A stretch of DNA of 64,000 bases from Methylobacillus gramineus (GTDB lineage Bacteria > Pseudomonadota > Gammaproteobacteria > Burkholderiales > Methylophilaceae), in contig NZ_JAJAVE010000001.1 in NCBI RefSeq assembly GCF_020532675.1, positions 620,001 to 684,000 on the forward strand, in the 5' to 3' direction. Within the stretch, counting starts at the first letter, position 1; each line of letters begins with the position of its first letter. Below are positions 52,151-60,818 of the stretch, one piece after another. The notes under the pieces are model-generated. The model worked only from the letters and a program-made list of their open reading frames with translations, was not told the DNA's origin and did not search any database. Both the position numbers and the translations under genes were made by a program.

Positions 52151-54244
52151 CTAAGATAAGGCATTGCATGGTTTGACTAGTTTTGAGCTGCGTAACAGGC
52201 TGCGCAAAAACTCAAACTCCAACGGCTTGCTAAAAAAATAACCTTGCCCTTCATTGCAATGATTGCTTTTGACGAAATCAAGTTGTTCAATGGTTTCTAT
52301 GCCTTCGGCAATGACTTGAATTTCCAAACTATGCGCTAAGCCGATGATGGCTCTGGAGATAAGGGCATAGCTGTTGTCAGTGGCGATATTGCGTATAAAC
52401 GACTGGTCAATTTTAAGACGATTGATTGGAAATTGTTGTAGATAAGCCAGGCTTGAATATCCGGTACCAAAGTCATCCAGTGAAAGCTGTATCCCTGCCG
52501 CACTAATCTTTCTCAGCACTTCGATATTAGTCTCCACGTTATGCATGATCATGCTCTCTGTGATCTCAAGCTCCAGGCACTCCGCATTGATGCCCGTAGT
52601 CGTCAGTACATCCTCTAGCTGATCGACAAAGTCAGGCTGCCCCAATTGACGTGCTGAGAGATTAACTGCGATGCGAATGGGGGGAATGCCTTCAGCCTGC
52701 AGTCTTAAGCTATCCCGGCATGCTGTTTCCAACACCCATTTGCCAATGGGCACGATGAGCCCATCCTCTTCTGCCATGGGGATGAATTGATTGGGAGGAA
52801 TCAGGCCTCGAGTCGGGTGCTGCCAGCGAATCAAGGCTTCTACCCCAATAATCTTGCCTGTCGACAGTTCAATTTGTGGCTGGTAGTTGAGTACAAATTC
52901 TTCATTTTCCAATGCATGCCATAAGTCATGCTCTAGTGCCAATTCGGCCTCGAGTTCAGAGTTCATTTCTTTTGCGTAAAACTGGAAATTGTTTCGTCCT
53001 GTGGTTTTGGCCTGATACATGGCACTGTCTGCATTGGCTAATAAGGTTTCAGCATCTATGCCATCCCGTGGGAAGCTCGCCAGTCCAATACTGCAGGTAA
53101 CCGTCAGTTGCTTGTCATTGATCAGGAACGGATGCAGCATTTCGGTTTGTATGCGCTGCATGATGATGAGCAGACTGACCTCCATGGATTGATCTTTCAA
53201 TACGAGTACAAACTCATCACCACCGACTCTGGCTACCGTATCTTCATCGCGTACACAACGTTGCAGGCGCTGGCCCACCATCCTGATCAGGTCATCTCCT
53301 GCGCTGTGCCCAAGGCTATCGTTGACGCGCTTAAAGTTATCAATATCCACAAAAGCTACGGTAAATATACTGGATTGCCGTCTGGCTTCACTAAATGCTT
53401 GCTTGATTCTTTCCTTTAGCAGGTTTCTGTTCACCAGGCCGGTCAAGGCGTCATAGTTTGCCTGGTGCTCCAAGGCTTCCTGATATTGCCTGATCTGGGT
53501 AATATCGTTTTGCACCCCGACGAAATATTGCACTCCACCTTTATTGTCACGCACAGGAGTAATGTGTAGTTCATTGAGAAACAAACTTCCGTCTTTTCTG
53601 TAGTTTCTCAGTGTTGCCTGAGCCGCAGAGCGCTCTTTTAAGGCAATGCGTATCTTTTCTAGCTCGGGTTGTGCCGTGTCCTCTCCTTGCAGAAAGCTGC
53701 AATTGCGTCCTAGTGCCTCTTCTGCGGAGTATCCGGTGTGTCGCTCAAATGCCTTGTTGACATAGATGAGTGGCATCCCCGGTAGGGTGATATCCGCGAT
53801 CATGACGGGTACTGCGCTGGCCTCTATCGCATGATTTCTGATTAATAGATCTTGTTCTACACGCCGCAGGGCTGCTTTTTCCTCCGCCCGTTCAAGTGCA
53901 TTTCTAATGGCGCTAGGTAAGCGGGGGAGGTTGGATTTAAGAATATAGTCCGTGGCTCCCAGCTTTAATAAATCAATGGCTTTTTCTTCGCCTATTGTGC
54001 CGGTGAGAAACAGGAAGGGCGTGCACGGTACTTGTTCTTGAGCGATATTGAGTGCGGTCTTGCCGTCAAAGTGCGGAAGGGAGTAATCGGACAGGATGAT
54101 ACTGGGACTGAAGCTGGATAATGCTTCACGATAATCAGGTTGAGTTTCCACGCGGATGGCATCGTATTTTAAGCCTGAGCGTGTGAGCTCGCGCAATGCC
54201 AATTCAGCATCTGTTGGATTATCTTCGACGATGAGGATACGCAA
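52151..54244 (-). CDS. Receiver-LOV-GGDEF-EAL c-di-GMP protein
   Basis: A 697-residue protein: receiver domain (1-120, phosphoacceptor Asp53 in SIILSDYSLPHFDG); PAS domain at about 135-250 with the LOV hallmark GRNCSFLQG (Cys182), NYRKDGSLFLNEL and YFVGVQNDIT; GGDEF domain (intact GGDEF at 341-345); EAL domain (VEALIRW at 468-474, NLSARQLG and DDFGTGYSSL). All catalytic motifs look intact, so it may both make and degrade c-di-GMP. The LOV motif predicts flavin binding and blue-light sensing. It is the last gene of an operon with a CheY-like regulator and a histidine kinase. Confidence 0.9.
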   Translation of the reverse strand: MRILIVEDNPTDAELALRELTRSGLKYDAIRVETQPDYREALSSFSPSIILSDYSLPHFDGKTALNIAQEQVPCTPFLFLTGTIGEEKAIDLLKLGATDYILKSNLPRLPSAIRNALERAEEKAALRRVEQDLLIRNHAIEASAVPVMIADITLPGMPLIYVNKAFERHTGYSAEEALGRNCSFLQGEDTAQPELEKIRIALKERSAAQATLRNYRKDGSLFLNELHITPVRDNKGGVQYFVGVQNDITQIRQYQEALEHQANYDALTGLVNRNLLKERIKQAFSEARRQSSIFTVAFVDIDNFKRVNDSLGHSAGDDLIRMVGQRLQRCVRDEDTVARVGGDEFVLVLKDQSMEVSLLIIMQRIQTEMLHPFLINDKQLTVTCSIGLASFPRDGIDAETLLANADSAMYQAKTTGRNNFQFYAKEMNSELEAELALEHDLWHALENEEFVLNYQPQIELSTGKIIGVEALIRWQHPTRGLIPPNQFIPMAEEDGLIVPIGKWVLETACRDSLRLQAEGIPPIRIAVNLSARQLGQPDFVDQLEDVLTTTGINAECLELEITESMIMHNVETNIEVLRKISAAGIQLSLDDFGTGYSSLAYLQQFPINRLKIDQSFIRNIATDNSYALISRAIIGLAHSLEIQVIAEGIETIEQLDFVKSNHCNEGQGYFFSKPLEFEFLRSLLRSSKLVKPCNALS

Positions 54245-54258
54245 AATAAAGTTCTTCT

Positions 54259-54705
54259 CTACATCATTAAAGGTGTTTTATTCATGATGGTCCAATAACA
54301 TCCGGCTTTGGCCACCTCTTCTACAAACCGGTCAAACTCTACGGGTTTGACCAGGTAGCTGTTCACACCTAACTGATAGCTTTTAACAATATCCTGCTCC
54401 TCTGCGCTGGATGTGAGCATTACGACGGGAATATGCTTGGTCGCATCAAGGGATTTAATGGTTTGCAACACTTCTAGACCATCCACTTTGGGCATTTTTA
54501 AGTCCAGCAATATCAGCTTGGGCTCATCCGAGGCGCGATTGGCATATGTGCCAGCGCGTAAGAGATAATCAAGGGCCTCCTGGCCATTGACCACCCAGAT
54601 GACTTTATTGGTGAGCCCAATTTTCTTTAATGCGCGTTTAGTTATTTCTGCATCTGTAGGGCTATCTTCAGCTAACAGTATGGTGACCTCTTGCATCTGA
54701 TCCAT
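54259..54705 (-). CDS. CheY-like single-domain response regulator (Rcp1 type)
   Basis: A 148-residue receiver domain without an output domain. The acidic pocket is [11 protein letters not shown], the phosphoacceptor Asp lies in [14 protein letters not shown] (about residue 68), and the Thr/Lys switch is in MLTSSAEEQ and [11 protein letters not shown]. This subgroup is usually paired with phytochrome-like or CHASE3-type kinases. It starts 3 bp downstream of the kinase gene and ends 14 bp before the receiver-LOV-GGDEF-EAL gene; phosphotransfer from the kinase is likely. Confidence 0.92.
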   Translation of the reverse strand: MDQMQEVTILLAEDSPTDAEITKRALKKIGLTNKVIWVVNGQEALDYLLRAGTYANRASDEPKLILLDLKMPKVDGLEVLQTIKSLDATKHIPVVMLTSSAEEQDIVKSYQLGVNSYLVKPVEFDRFVEEVAKAGCYWTIMNKTPLMM

Positions 54706-54708
54706 GAT

Positions 54709-56073
54709 TTACATCCTCCCGGGTAAGCTGAAACTAAAAGCACTGCCTTGCTCCAATATACTGGTGGCGGTGACACTGCCGCCGTGCCTCACAATAATTC
54801 TTTGCACGATAGCTAACCCCACCCCTGTGCCTGGAAACTCCTCACTGGTATGCAACCTTTGAAATACGCCAAATAGCTTATGGGCATAGGTCATATCAAA
54901 GCCAACGCCATTGTCTGTAATGGTGTATAAAACCTGATTGTTAGCATGCTCTGATGTCACCGATATGATAGGCATGGCCTTGGGGCTGCTGTATTTCAAT
55001 GCATTTGAGAGCAGGTTTAATAACACCTGCTTGATTAATGCTTTATCCCCTTGGCTGGGCAGGGAGACTTGATTGTTAAATTGCACATCGGGATGCTTGT
55101 TTTCAGCATTTACTTCCTTCCATGCTTCGTTTGCAAGCGCGCGTATGTCTATTTCTTCCAGCACAAGCTCTTTACGGCCAGATCGCGCAAAATTCAGCAA
55201 ATCATCAATCAGTTGCCCCATTTTTTTACTATTGACTCTAACGACTTCAAGCAGTCTTAATCCTTCTTGATCCAATATGTCTGAATAGTCTTCCTCCAGC
55301 ATGCGCGAGTAGCCATCAATGGCTCGGAGAGGGGAGCGCAAATCATGAGAGACGGAGTAACTGAAACTTTCAAGTTCCTTATTCGTGACCTGAAGCTGGG
55401 CTGCCACCTGTTCAGCCTCGCGTTGGGCGAGCATTCTTTTTTTGACTTCTTTAATAATGACGATGAAAGAGGACATCAGCAAAATAACAACAGTTAAATT
55501 GCCAAAGACAATCCATGACAGAGTTGACGACGCTTCTCTTTCAGCGACTTTTGCTCTGTCTGCAAGTAATCGTTGTTGCCTGAAGGAGATATCCCCTACC
55601 AGGTTTCTAATGTTGTCCATGATCGCCTTGCCACTTTCCAGGGACTCAGTAAAACCAGGATGATTAAATAGCTGTCCTTCTTGACGCTGGCGATCAATAT
55701 TCACTTTCAGGTGATCAAGGCGTTGCAAAATCAAGTCACTAATGGTGTTGATTGCCTCAACATCTGCCTGGTCTTGTGCCGATAAATCTTGGAGCTGCTT
55801 GATTTGACGCGGCAGGTTAATGACAGCCTTGTTGTAAGGGGCAAGAAACAGATCATTATTGCTGAGCAGGTAACCCCGTTGCCCGGTTTCGGCATCCTTC
55901 AGTTCAGATAACACGGTATTGAGCTGAAGGATGACCTGATAGGTATGGTCAACCCAGCGCGAGCTGGCCAGGAATTGGTTGGTGCGGTTGTAGGTGATGT
56001 AAGACAGGCTCAATAGTAATGTCAATGCCAATAATAAACCGGCTAAAGTTAACCAACTTTTATTGGGATTCAC
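54709..56073 (-). CDS. CHASE3-domain sensor histidine kinase
   Basis: A 454-residue membrane kinase: TM1 at about 8-27, a periplasmic CHASE3 domain (VLSELKDAETGQRGYLLSNN), TM2 at about 185-205, a coiled coil and the kinase core. The phosphoacceptor is His243 in SVSHDLRSPLRAIDGY. ATP-binding boxes follow: N (LLNLLSNALKYS), G1 (YTITDNGVGFDM) and G2 (GTGVGLAIVQRI). It is of the bacteriophytochrome-like core type that pairs with Rcp1 regulators. First gene of the three-gene operon; no promoter is recognised upstream. Confidence 0.93.
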   Translation of the reverse strand: MNPNKSWLTLAGLLLALTLLLSLSYITYNRTNQFLASSRWVDHTYQVILQLNTVLSELKDAETGQRGYLLSNNDLFLAPYNKAVINLPRQIKQLQDLSAQDQADVEAINTISDLILQRLDHLKVNIDRQRQEGQLFNHPGFTESLESGKAIMDNIRNLVGDISFRQQRLLADRAKVAEREASSTLSWIVFGNLTVVILLMSSFIVIIKEVKKRMLAQREAEQVAAQLQVTNKELESFSYSVSHDLRSPLRAIDGYSRMLEEDYSDILDQEGLRLLEVVRVNSKKMGQLIDDLLNFARSGRKELVLEEIDIRALANEAWKEVNAENKHPDVQFNNQVSLPSQGDKALIKQVLLNLLSNALKYSSPKAMPIISVTSEHANNQVLYTITDNGVGFDMTYAHKLFGVFQRLHTSEEFPGTGVGLAIVQRIIVRHGGSVTATSILEQGSAFSFSLPGRM

Positions 56074-56532
56074 GATTAAAAGCCTTATTAATTAATTGGA
56101 TATAGTTATTTTTAAAAGGGCATTGTTGTTATTCAGTTTTATTTGAAGTTCCTATTGAAGGAAGAGGCTTGTGAGTATGGGTTCTCCTAGCCAATGTCTG
56201 CGTCAAATATGTAGATATGTTTCATTTTTTTCATATTAAAGTCAATTGCTTTTATTTATTAAACAGATGGATGATGCATTTCAACTGATTTACGCAATGC
56301 ATGTGTGATAGATGACGAGGTGGAAATTAAGCCCAATTACCCTAAATTTTAAGAGAAATACTATTCAAAATGCATACAGGATGCGATGTAGTCACGCGAT
56401 TGATGTGCGCAGCCTAGAGTGGTGGATGCATAGGTGGCAGAGTGTCTGGAAAATGAATTAGCCGGGCTTACTAGCGTAATCGCCTAGCCCTGGTAAAGTG
56501 ATTGTGAGCCTACTCTTATTGATTTATTCACT

Positions 56533-56640
56533 TTAAGGCATAACCTCCGCCCACAACCATTGCCCAATACCCATTAGGCATATGAATAAAATGGCAAGCA
56601 ATAGCACGCCCCGGATGATCCAGTCAGGTTTCTTTCCCAT
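56533..56640 (-). CDS. Small single-span membrane protein, candidate
   Basis: A 35-codon frame from ATG 56640 to TAA at 56535-56533. The peptide has a basic start (MGKKPDWIIRG), one long hydrophobic helix (VLLLAILFICLMGIGQWLW) and a short AEVMP end, the pattern of a real membrane miniprotein with positive-inside topology. The SD is weak. No family is recognised and no neighbour gives a function. Confidence 0.48.
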   Translation of the reverse strand: MGKKPDWIIRGVLLLAILFICLMGIGQWLWAEVMP

Positions 56641-57084
56641 TGTTTGTTTTTCTTATGATTGGTATTTGTTGATTTAGATATCTGACATTCGCCAGATTGG
56701 CGCAGCATATATCATGAAGATATATATTTGCTATGTGAAATGACATACGAGAGCGGAGTATTGACAGAGTTTTTGTGGAACGAAAAAAATAGCCAGTTTT
56801 GCAGTTGGTTTTGCAATTATCAAGGCAATCTGTAATTTATTACTCAGTTGAGTAATAAGGTGCACCACGAGGCAGACTAAAGAGGTAAGTTTGATAACTT
56901 ACATTGAAAAGTTACCCTAATCAGATGGGACTTAGTATGAAATTATTCAGGTATTGAGGGAGCGGTTATGCTGTTTTCCCTAAGATACACAATTTGCAGG
57001 TAATTAAGAAAAAACACGAAGGTATGCGGCAAGTTAGACTATATTGATTTGTTACAAAAATGCTAACAGTGACTTGATACCCCA
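56641..57084. other. Gene-poor AT-rich interval with tandem inverted repeats
   Basis: No convincing gene. Two perfect short hairpins lie close together: TTATTACTC-AGTT-GAGTAATAA (56837-56858) and GTAAGTT-TGAT-AACTTAC (56885-56902), with the palindrome GGTGCACC at 56859-56866 between them. They lack U-tracts in the usual position and may be regulator-binding sites or the remains of a small RNA or mobile element. The rest of 56074-57084 shows nothing else besides the small ORF. Confidence 0.5.
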
Positions 57085-57113
57085 AAAATGCAAAAACCCC
57101 GTAGGATCGGGGT
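57085..57113 (-). terminator. Terminator of the tRNA-Ser gene
   Basis: On the minus strand AACCCCG-ATCCTA-CGGGGTT is followed by TTTGCATTTTT, a good intrinsic terminator 13 bp after the tRNA 3' end. Confidence 0.85.
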
Positions 57114-57125
57114 TCTAAGCATTAG

Positions 57126-57215
57126 TGGCGGAGAGGGAGGGATTCGAACCCTCGACAGAGTTACCCCTGTGCCACCTTTCCAGGGTGGTGACTTAAGCCG
57201 CTCATCCACCTCTCC
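57126..57215 (-). tRNA. tRNA-Ser(GGA)
   Basis: A 90-nt class II tRNA with encoded CCA. Acceptor GGAGAGG pairs with CCTCTCC, then G and CCA. The anticodon stem CCACC/GGTGG holds the loop CTGGAAA with anticodon GGA (serine, UCC/UCU). A long variable arm follows (CACAGGGGTAACTCTGT), typical for serine tRNA, and the T-arm has GGTTCGAATCC. Confidence 0.97.
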
Positions 57216-57569
57216 GCGAATGGAGGCCGGATTATATATCAAGTTTTTCCACAAAACCAAGTATTTTGCAGAATTCCCTTAATTTGTAGACGCAATAGCG
57301 GACAGCTTTTGTAGTGTACTTTTTGCTAGGTGCTATTAATGCGGGAGCTGGGTAGATCATTGACGATCAATATATATTGCTGTTGTTAAGCGTCATTGTC
57401 ATGGATTTTGCTTGTCTGAGGTTTTCTCATGTGCTGGACTGATTGACATTAGCAGGTTGAAAGGACGCTGTATTCTCAGCGAGCGGTTAATCAAACATGC
57501 GAAAGTAAGAACATTTGTACGATTGCCCGGTCATAACTTGCAGGATTGTTAATCAGGGGTAGTGTTGAG
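57216..57569. other. Intergenic region without recognised gene
   Basis: Between the tRNA-Ser 5' end and the glutathione peroxidase gene I find no ORF with coding character, RNA gene or repeat. It must hold the divergent promoters of the two flanking genes, but none is clear enough to place. Confidence 0.5.
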
Positions 57570-58097
57570 ATGAAGTTTCTTCTGCTTGCGGTATTTGGAT
57601 TAGTGCTGAGTCAGCAGGCAATGGCAGCATGTAGTGGCGTATATACTCATAAAATCAATACTTTGCAGGGTAATAAGGTTGATCTGTGCCAGTATCAGAA
57701 TGTGCCGATTCTGGTGGTGAATACAGCTAGTAAATGTGGATTCTCTCCACAGTTTGAGAAGCTGGAAGCGCTCTCTGAACAATACAAAGGCAAGCTGTTG
57801 GTGCTTGGGTTTCCTTCCAATGATTTCCAGCAAGAGCTGAGCACGAATAAGGAAATAGGGGATTTTTGCAAGCAAACGTATGACGTGAAATTCCCGATGG
57901 CGCTTAAAAGCTCAGTGGTTGGAGCTGATGCCAATCCGCTTTATAAAAAATTGAAGGCACTGACACATGAGGCACCCATGTGGAATTTTCATAAATACCT
58001 GATATTGCCTAATGCGGAAGAGGTCTATGCCTACAGTAGTGATGTGAGTCCCGATGCTCCCACCATCATGCATCACCTCAAACCATATTTAAAGTAG
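57570..58097 (+). CDS. Periplasmic glutathione peroxidase-family thiol peroxidase
   Basis: A 175-residue GPx-like protein with a Sec signal peptide (MKFLLLAVFGLVLSQQAMAA). I use ATG 57570; the in-frame TTG at 57546 would put eight residues before the signal. The peroxidatic residue is cysteine (NTASKCGFSPQFEKLEAL), not selenocysteine. The usual FPCNQF is changed to FPSNDF, and the WNF motif with its Trp and Asn is kept (MWNFHKYLI). The protein probably detoxifies peroxides in the periplasm with thioredoxin-like donors. Confidence 0.88.
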   Translation: MKFLLLAVFGLVLSQQAMAACSGVYTHKINTLQGNKVDLCQYQNVPILVVNTASKCGFSPQFEKLEALSEQYKGKLLVLGFPSNDFQQELSTNKEIGDFCKQTYDVKFPMALKSSVVGADANPLYKKLKALTHEAPMWNFHKYLILPNAEEVYAYSSDVSPDAPTIMHHLKPYLK

Positions 58098-58185
58098 ATT
58101 GTTTGGTTATGTGATTAAATTTTTGATTTTATTAAATCTAATACAATTTATCTAGGGGCTTGACATGGCGTTGTAGAATAATGGC

Positions 58186-59184
58186 ATGTCTACTAACTCA
58201 GCTCCTTTCTCTAGTCTTACTCCCGATCTCATTCTTGATGCCATCAGCAGCGTCGATATGATGGGAGACGGTCGTCTTCTTGCGCTCAATAGCTACGAAA
58301 ACCGGGTTTACCAGGTAGGAATAGAGGATGCCCCTGCGGTCATTGTAAAGTTCTATCGGCCCCAGCGCTGGAGTGACGCGCAAATCATGGAAGAGCATGA
58401 GTTCTCCTTGCGTTTGGCTGAGGCAGAGATTCCCGTGGTAGCCCCCCTGGTGATTGGAGGTCACAGCCTGCAGCAGTATGGCGATTTCAAGTTTGCGGTA
58501 TTTCCCAGGCGTGGTGGCCGCATTCCAGAGCTGGATCAGGAGGGGCGGTTGGAATGGATAGGGCGTTTTCTTGGCCGTATTCATGCGATAGGGGCGCTTG
58601 AGCCATTCCAGCATAGACCAGTCATTGATATTGCCAGTTTTGGTGAGGAGCCTGCAGCCTGGTTATTGGCAAACAAGTTCATTCCCGCAGATTTAGAGCC
58701 TGCTTATCGCAGCGTTGTCGAGCAGGCATTGGAAGGTGTGCGGCAGTGTTATGCCAGGGCTGGTAAAGTCAGCAGCCTGCGCTTGCATGGTGATTGCCAT
58801 CTGAGCAATTTATTATGGACGGATGACGGACCACATTTTGTGGATTTTGATGATAGCCGGACTGGCCCTGCCATACAGGATTTATGGATGCTGCTGTCAG
58901 GTGACAGGGCCGAAATGAATATGCAGCTCGGAGAGCTACTTGAAGGCTATGAATGTTTTCATGATTTCAATCCTGCCGAATTGCATCTGGTTGAGGCATT
59001 GCGCACCTTGCGGCTGATCCATTATTCCGCCTGGATTGCGCGGCGTTGGGATGATCCGGCATTCCCGATGACCTTTACCTGGTTCAATACCCAGAAATAC
59101 TGGCAGGACAGGATACTGGAGCTAAGGGAGCAAATTGCCTTGATGGAGGAGCCACCACTCAGTGTGCCGAGTGGTAATAGTTAG
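58186..59184 (+). CDS. srkA: Stress response kinase A (SrkA/YihE)
   Basis: A 332-residue aminoglycoside-phosphotransferase-fold Ser/Thr kinase. Diagnostic stretches are ALNSYENRVYQVGIEDA, VIVKFYRPQRWSDAQIMEEH, LRLHGDCHLSNLLWTDDGPH (catalytic loop) and FVDFDDSRTGPAIQDLWMLL (metal-binding DFD). SrkA in E. coli limits death from MazF and other stress. The C-terminal WIARRWDDPAFP is family-typical. It stands alone with an AT-rich promoter region. Confidence 0.94.
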   Translation: MSTNSAPFSSLTPDLILDAISSVDMMGDGRLLALNSYENRVYQVGIEDAPAVIVKFYRPQRWSDAQIMEEHEFSLRLAEAEIPVVAPLVIGGHSLQQYGDFKFAVFPRRGGRIPELDQEGRLEWIGRFLGRIHAIGALEPFQHRPVIDIASFGEEPAAWLLANKFIPADLEPAYRSVVEQALEGVRQCYARAGKVSSLRLHGDCHLSNLLWTDDGPHFVDFDDSRTGPAIQDLWMLLSGDRAEMNMQLGELLEGYECFHDFNPAELHLVEALRTLRLIHYSAWIARRWDDPAFPMTFTWFNTQKYWQDRILELREQIALMEEPPLSVPSGNS

Positions 59185-59210
59185 GTAGGAGAATGATGTT
59201 TGATGAATAA

Positions 59211-59229
59211 ATTGCAACAATGTTGCAAT
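59211..59229. promoter_or_regulatory. 9-bp palindrome upstream of the L36 gene
   Basis: ATTGCAACAATGTTGCAAT is an exact 9-1-9 palindrome, 50 bp before the ykgO-like start and 26 bp after the srkA stop. It lacks a U-tract, so a protein-binding operator is more likely than a terminator. Because YkgO-type L36 genes are often under the zinc repressor Zur, this may be a Zur site, although it is not the classic TGTTATAATATAACA form. Confidence 0.5.
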
Positions 59230-59279
59230 TTTAGGGTGAAAGATGGATAATCTTCTCATTCTCAATATGAGGTTTATCT

Positions 59280-59405
59280 ATGAAAATCCTTTCTTCATTG
59301 AAGTCTGCTAAAGCGCGTCACCGTGACTGCAAGATTGTGCGCCGCCATGGCAAGGTGTTTGTGATCTGCAAGACCAATCCCCGTTTCAAGGCTCGCCAGA
59401 AATAA
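59280..59405 (+). CDS. rpmJ: 50S ribosomal protein L36, zinc-independent (YkgO) type
   Basis: A 41-residue protein: [20 protein letters not shown], then [20 protein letters not shown] and a final K. It matches the YkgO (L36 type B, C-minus) group: the first zinc-ligand cysteine pair is replaced (RHRDCKIV) while the last part ([13 protein letters not shown]) is conserved. Such paralogs replace the zinc-binding L36 when zinc is short. A GAGG SD lies about 10 bases upstream. A palindrome that may be a regulator site is at 59211-59229. Confidence 0.93.
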   Translation: MKILSSLKSAKARHRDCKIVRRHGKVFVICKTNPRFKARQK

Positions 59406-59427
59406 GCCTGTCAAGACGAGGTTGGCC

Positions 59428-59455
59428 AAAAGGGAAAGCATGCTTTCCCTTTTTT
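59428..59455 (+). terminator. Bidirectional terminator between L36 and the MFS gene
   Basis: AAAAGGGAAAGC-AT-GCTTTCCCTTTTTT forms a near-perfect hairpin with a U-tract on both strands, placed between the convergent L36 and MFS genes. Confidence 0.88.
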
Positions 59456-59475
59456 ATGTCAGTGATCTGGGGGTG

Positions 59476-60678
59476 TTATTTTCTTTCAAGCACAAAGCGG
59501 TTGGCACCAGCTTGAATACCAAAATATATTCCTGCGAGCGTGATAGCGGAAAATAACCAGCCTATGCTCTGCCAACTGCCAGTATATTCATGTATAAGTC
59601 CCATGAAGTACGGGCCAAGTGATGCCATGGTATAGCCGACTCCCTGTGACATGCCTGATAGTTGTGCAGCCATAACCGGGTTGGGAGTACGAAGCACGAT
59701 CAATGATAATGCCATGGCAAATCCACCGCCCTGGCCTAATCCTAGGATGATCATCCAGAGCCAGACGCTTTCAACGGGCGCATATACCGATCCCATCAGC
59801 CCAAGGTAAATCAGGACCACCATCAGTGTCATGATGAGCTTTTGGTCGTGTAGAAATGATGATATCCAGGGCACAGCCAGTGCTGAAAACACTTGAACCA
59901 TGACCGACACGGATAGATAAATGCCTGAGTCGGCAGCGGTTGCGCCGCGTTCCTGCAAAATCGACGGTAACCAGCCAAATACACCGTAGGCAAGAGAACT
60001 TTGCAATCCCATGAAGATGGTGACTTGCCAGGCTAATGAATCTCGCCATAAAGAGGTGCTGGTGTTCTCATTGGGTATTTGGCTGTACTTGCCCAGCTTG
60101 CGGAAAGGCCACCAGAGCACCGCAGCGAGTATGGCGGGCAAAGCCCAGAATGCAAGTGAGATAGTCAGGCTGTCGAAAGCATGCATCAGTGGGACGGAAA
60201 ATCCAGCTGCTAGTGCAGCGCCCAGGCATAAGGTCATGGTGTATAAGCCTGTCATGACAGTGGCTTGCTGGGGGAATTCACGTTTGATAATCCCGGGTAA
60301 CAGCACGCCTATCATTCCTATGCATAGCCCTGAAAGAAAAGACCCGAAAAATAGACCGCTTATGCCTAGAGTGCCGCGCAAGGCAATGCCAGTCGCAAGA
60401 AGCACTAGCAATGGAATCAGCATTCGCTCCGCAGTAAATCTCCTGGAAAAAATGGTGGCAAGTGGTGCAAAGAGTCCCAGGCAAGCGACAGGTAATGTTG
60501 TCAATATCCCAGCCTGGCTGATGCTCAAGCCGATATTGAGCCGGATATCTGTCAATATCGGAGAAATGCTGGACAAGGCAGGGCGCAGATTTACTGCCAC
60601 TAGCATGATGGCCAGAATCAACAATATGCGTTGATGAAGGCTGAGATGAGGGGCGTCGGGCTGGTGTGTGGTTTTCAT
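59476..60678 (-). CDS. CynX/NimT-type MFS transporter
   Basis: A 400-residue major facilitator protein with about 12 helices. Start taken at ATG 60678 (MKTTHQPDAPHLSLHQRILL); upstream in-frame starts add up to 53 residues that are not membrane-like. Features of the CynX/YeaN group are NLRPALSSISPILTDIRLNIGLS, TTLPVACLGLFAPLATIFSRR and PQQATVMTGLYTMTLCLGAALAAG. The E. coli CynX is tied to cyanate and NimT to 2-nitroimidazole; the substrate here is unknown. Confidence 0.85.
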   Translation of the reverse strand: MKTTHQPDAPHLSLHQRILLILAIMLVAVNLRPALSSISPILTDIRLNIGLSISQAGILTTLPVACLGLFAPLATIFSRRFTAERMLIPLLVLLATGIALRGTLGISGLFFGSFLSGLCIGMIGVLLPGIIKREFPQQATVMTGLYTMTLCLGAALAAGFSVPLMHAFDSLTISLAFWALPAILAAVLWWPFRKLGKYSQIPNENTSTSLWRDSLAWQVTIFMGLQSSLAYGVFGWLPSILQERGATAADSGIYLSVSVMVQVFSALAVPWISSFLHDQKLIMTLMVVLIYLGLMGSVYAPVESVWLWMIILGLGQGGGFAMALSLIVLRTPNPVMAAQLSGMSQGVGYTMASLGPYFMGLIHEYTGSWQSIGWLFSAITLAGIYFGIQAGANRFVLERK

Positions 60679-60818
60679 GGAAGGGTCAGTCCTGTCTGAC
60701 GTGGATTTAGGAATGAACCGATACCGCTTCCATCTTAGACTGGTTATGGTGATTAGATAGCACTTGAATTTCATGACTGTGCATTTTAATTGCGTATTAC
60801 CTAACGATGGAGGATGCC

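Noticed and set aside
60011-60634. A 207-codon plus-strand frame opposite the CynX-type transporter
   Set aside because: Antisense to a clear membrane protein gene, with composition mirroring it and no recognised domain.
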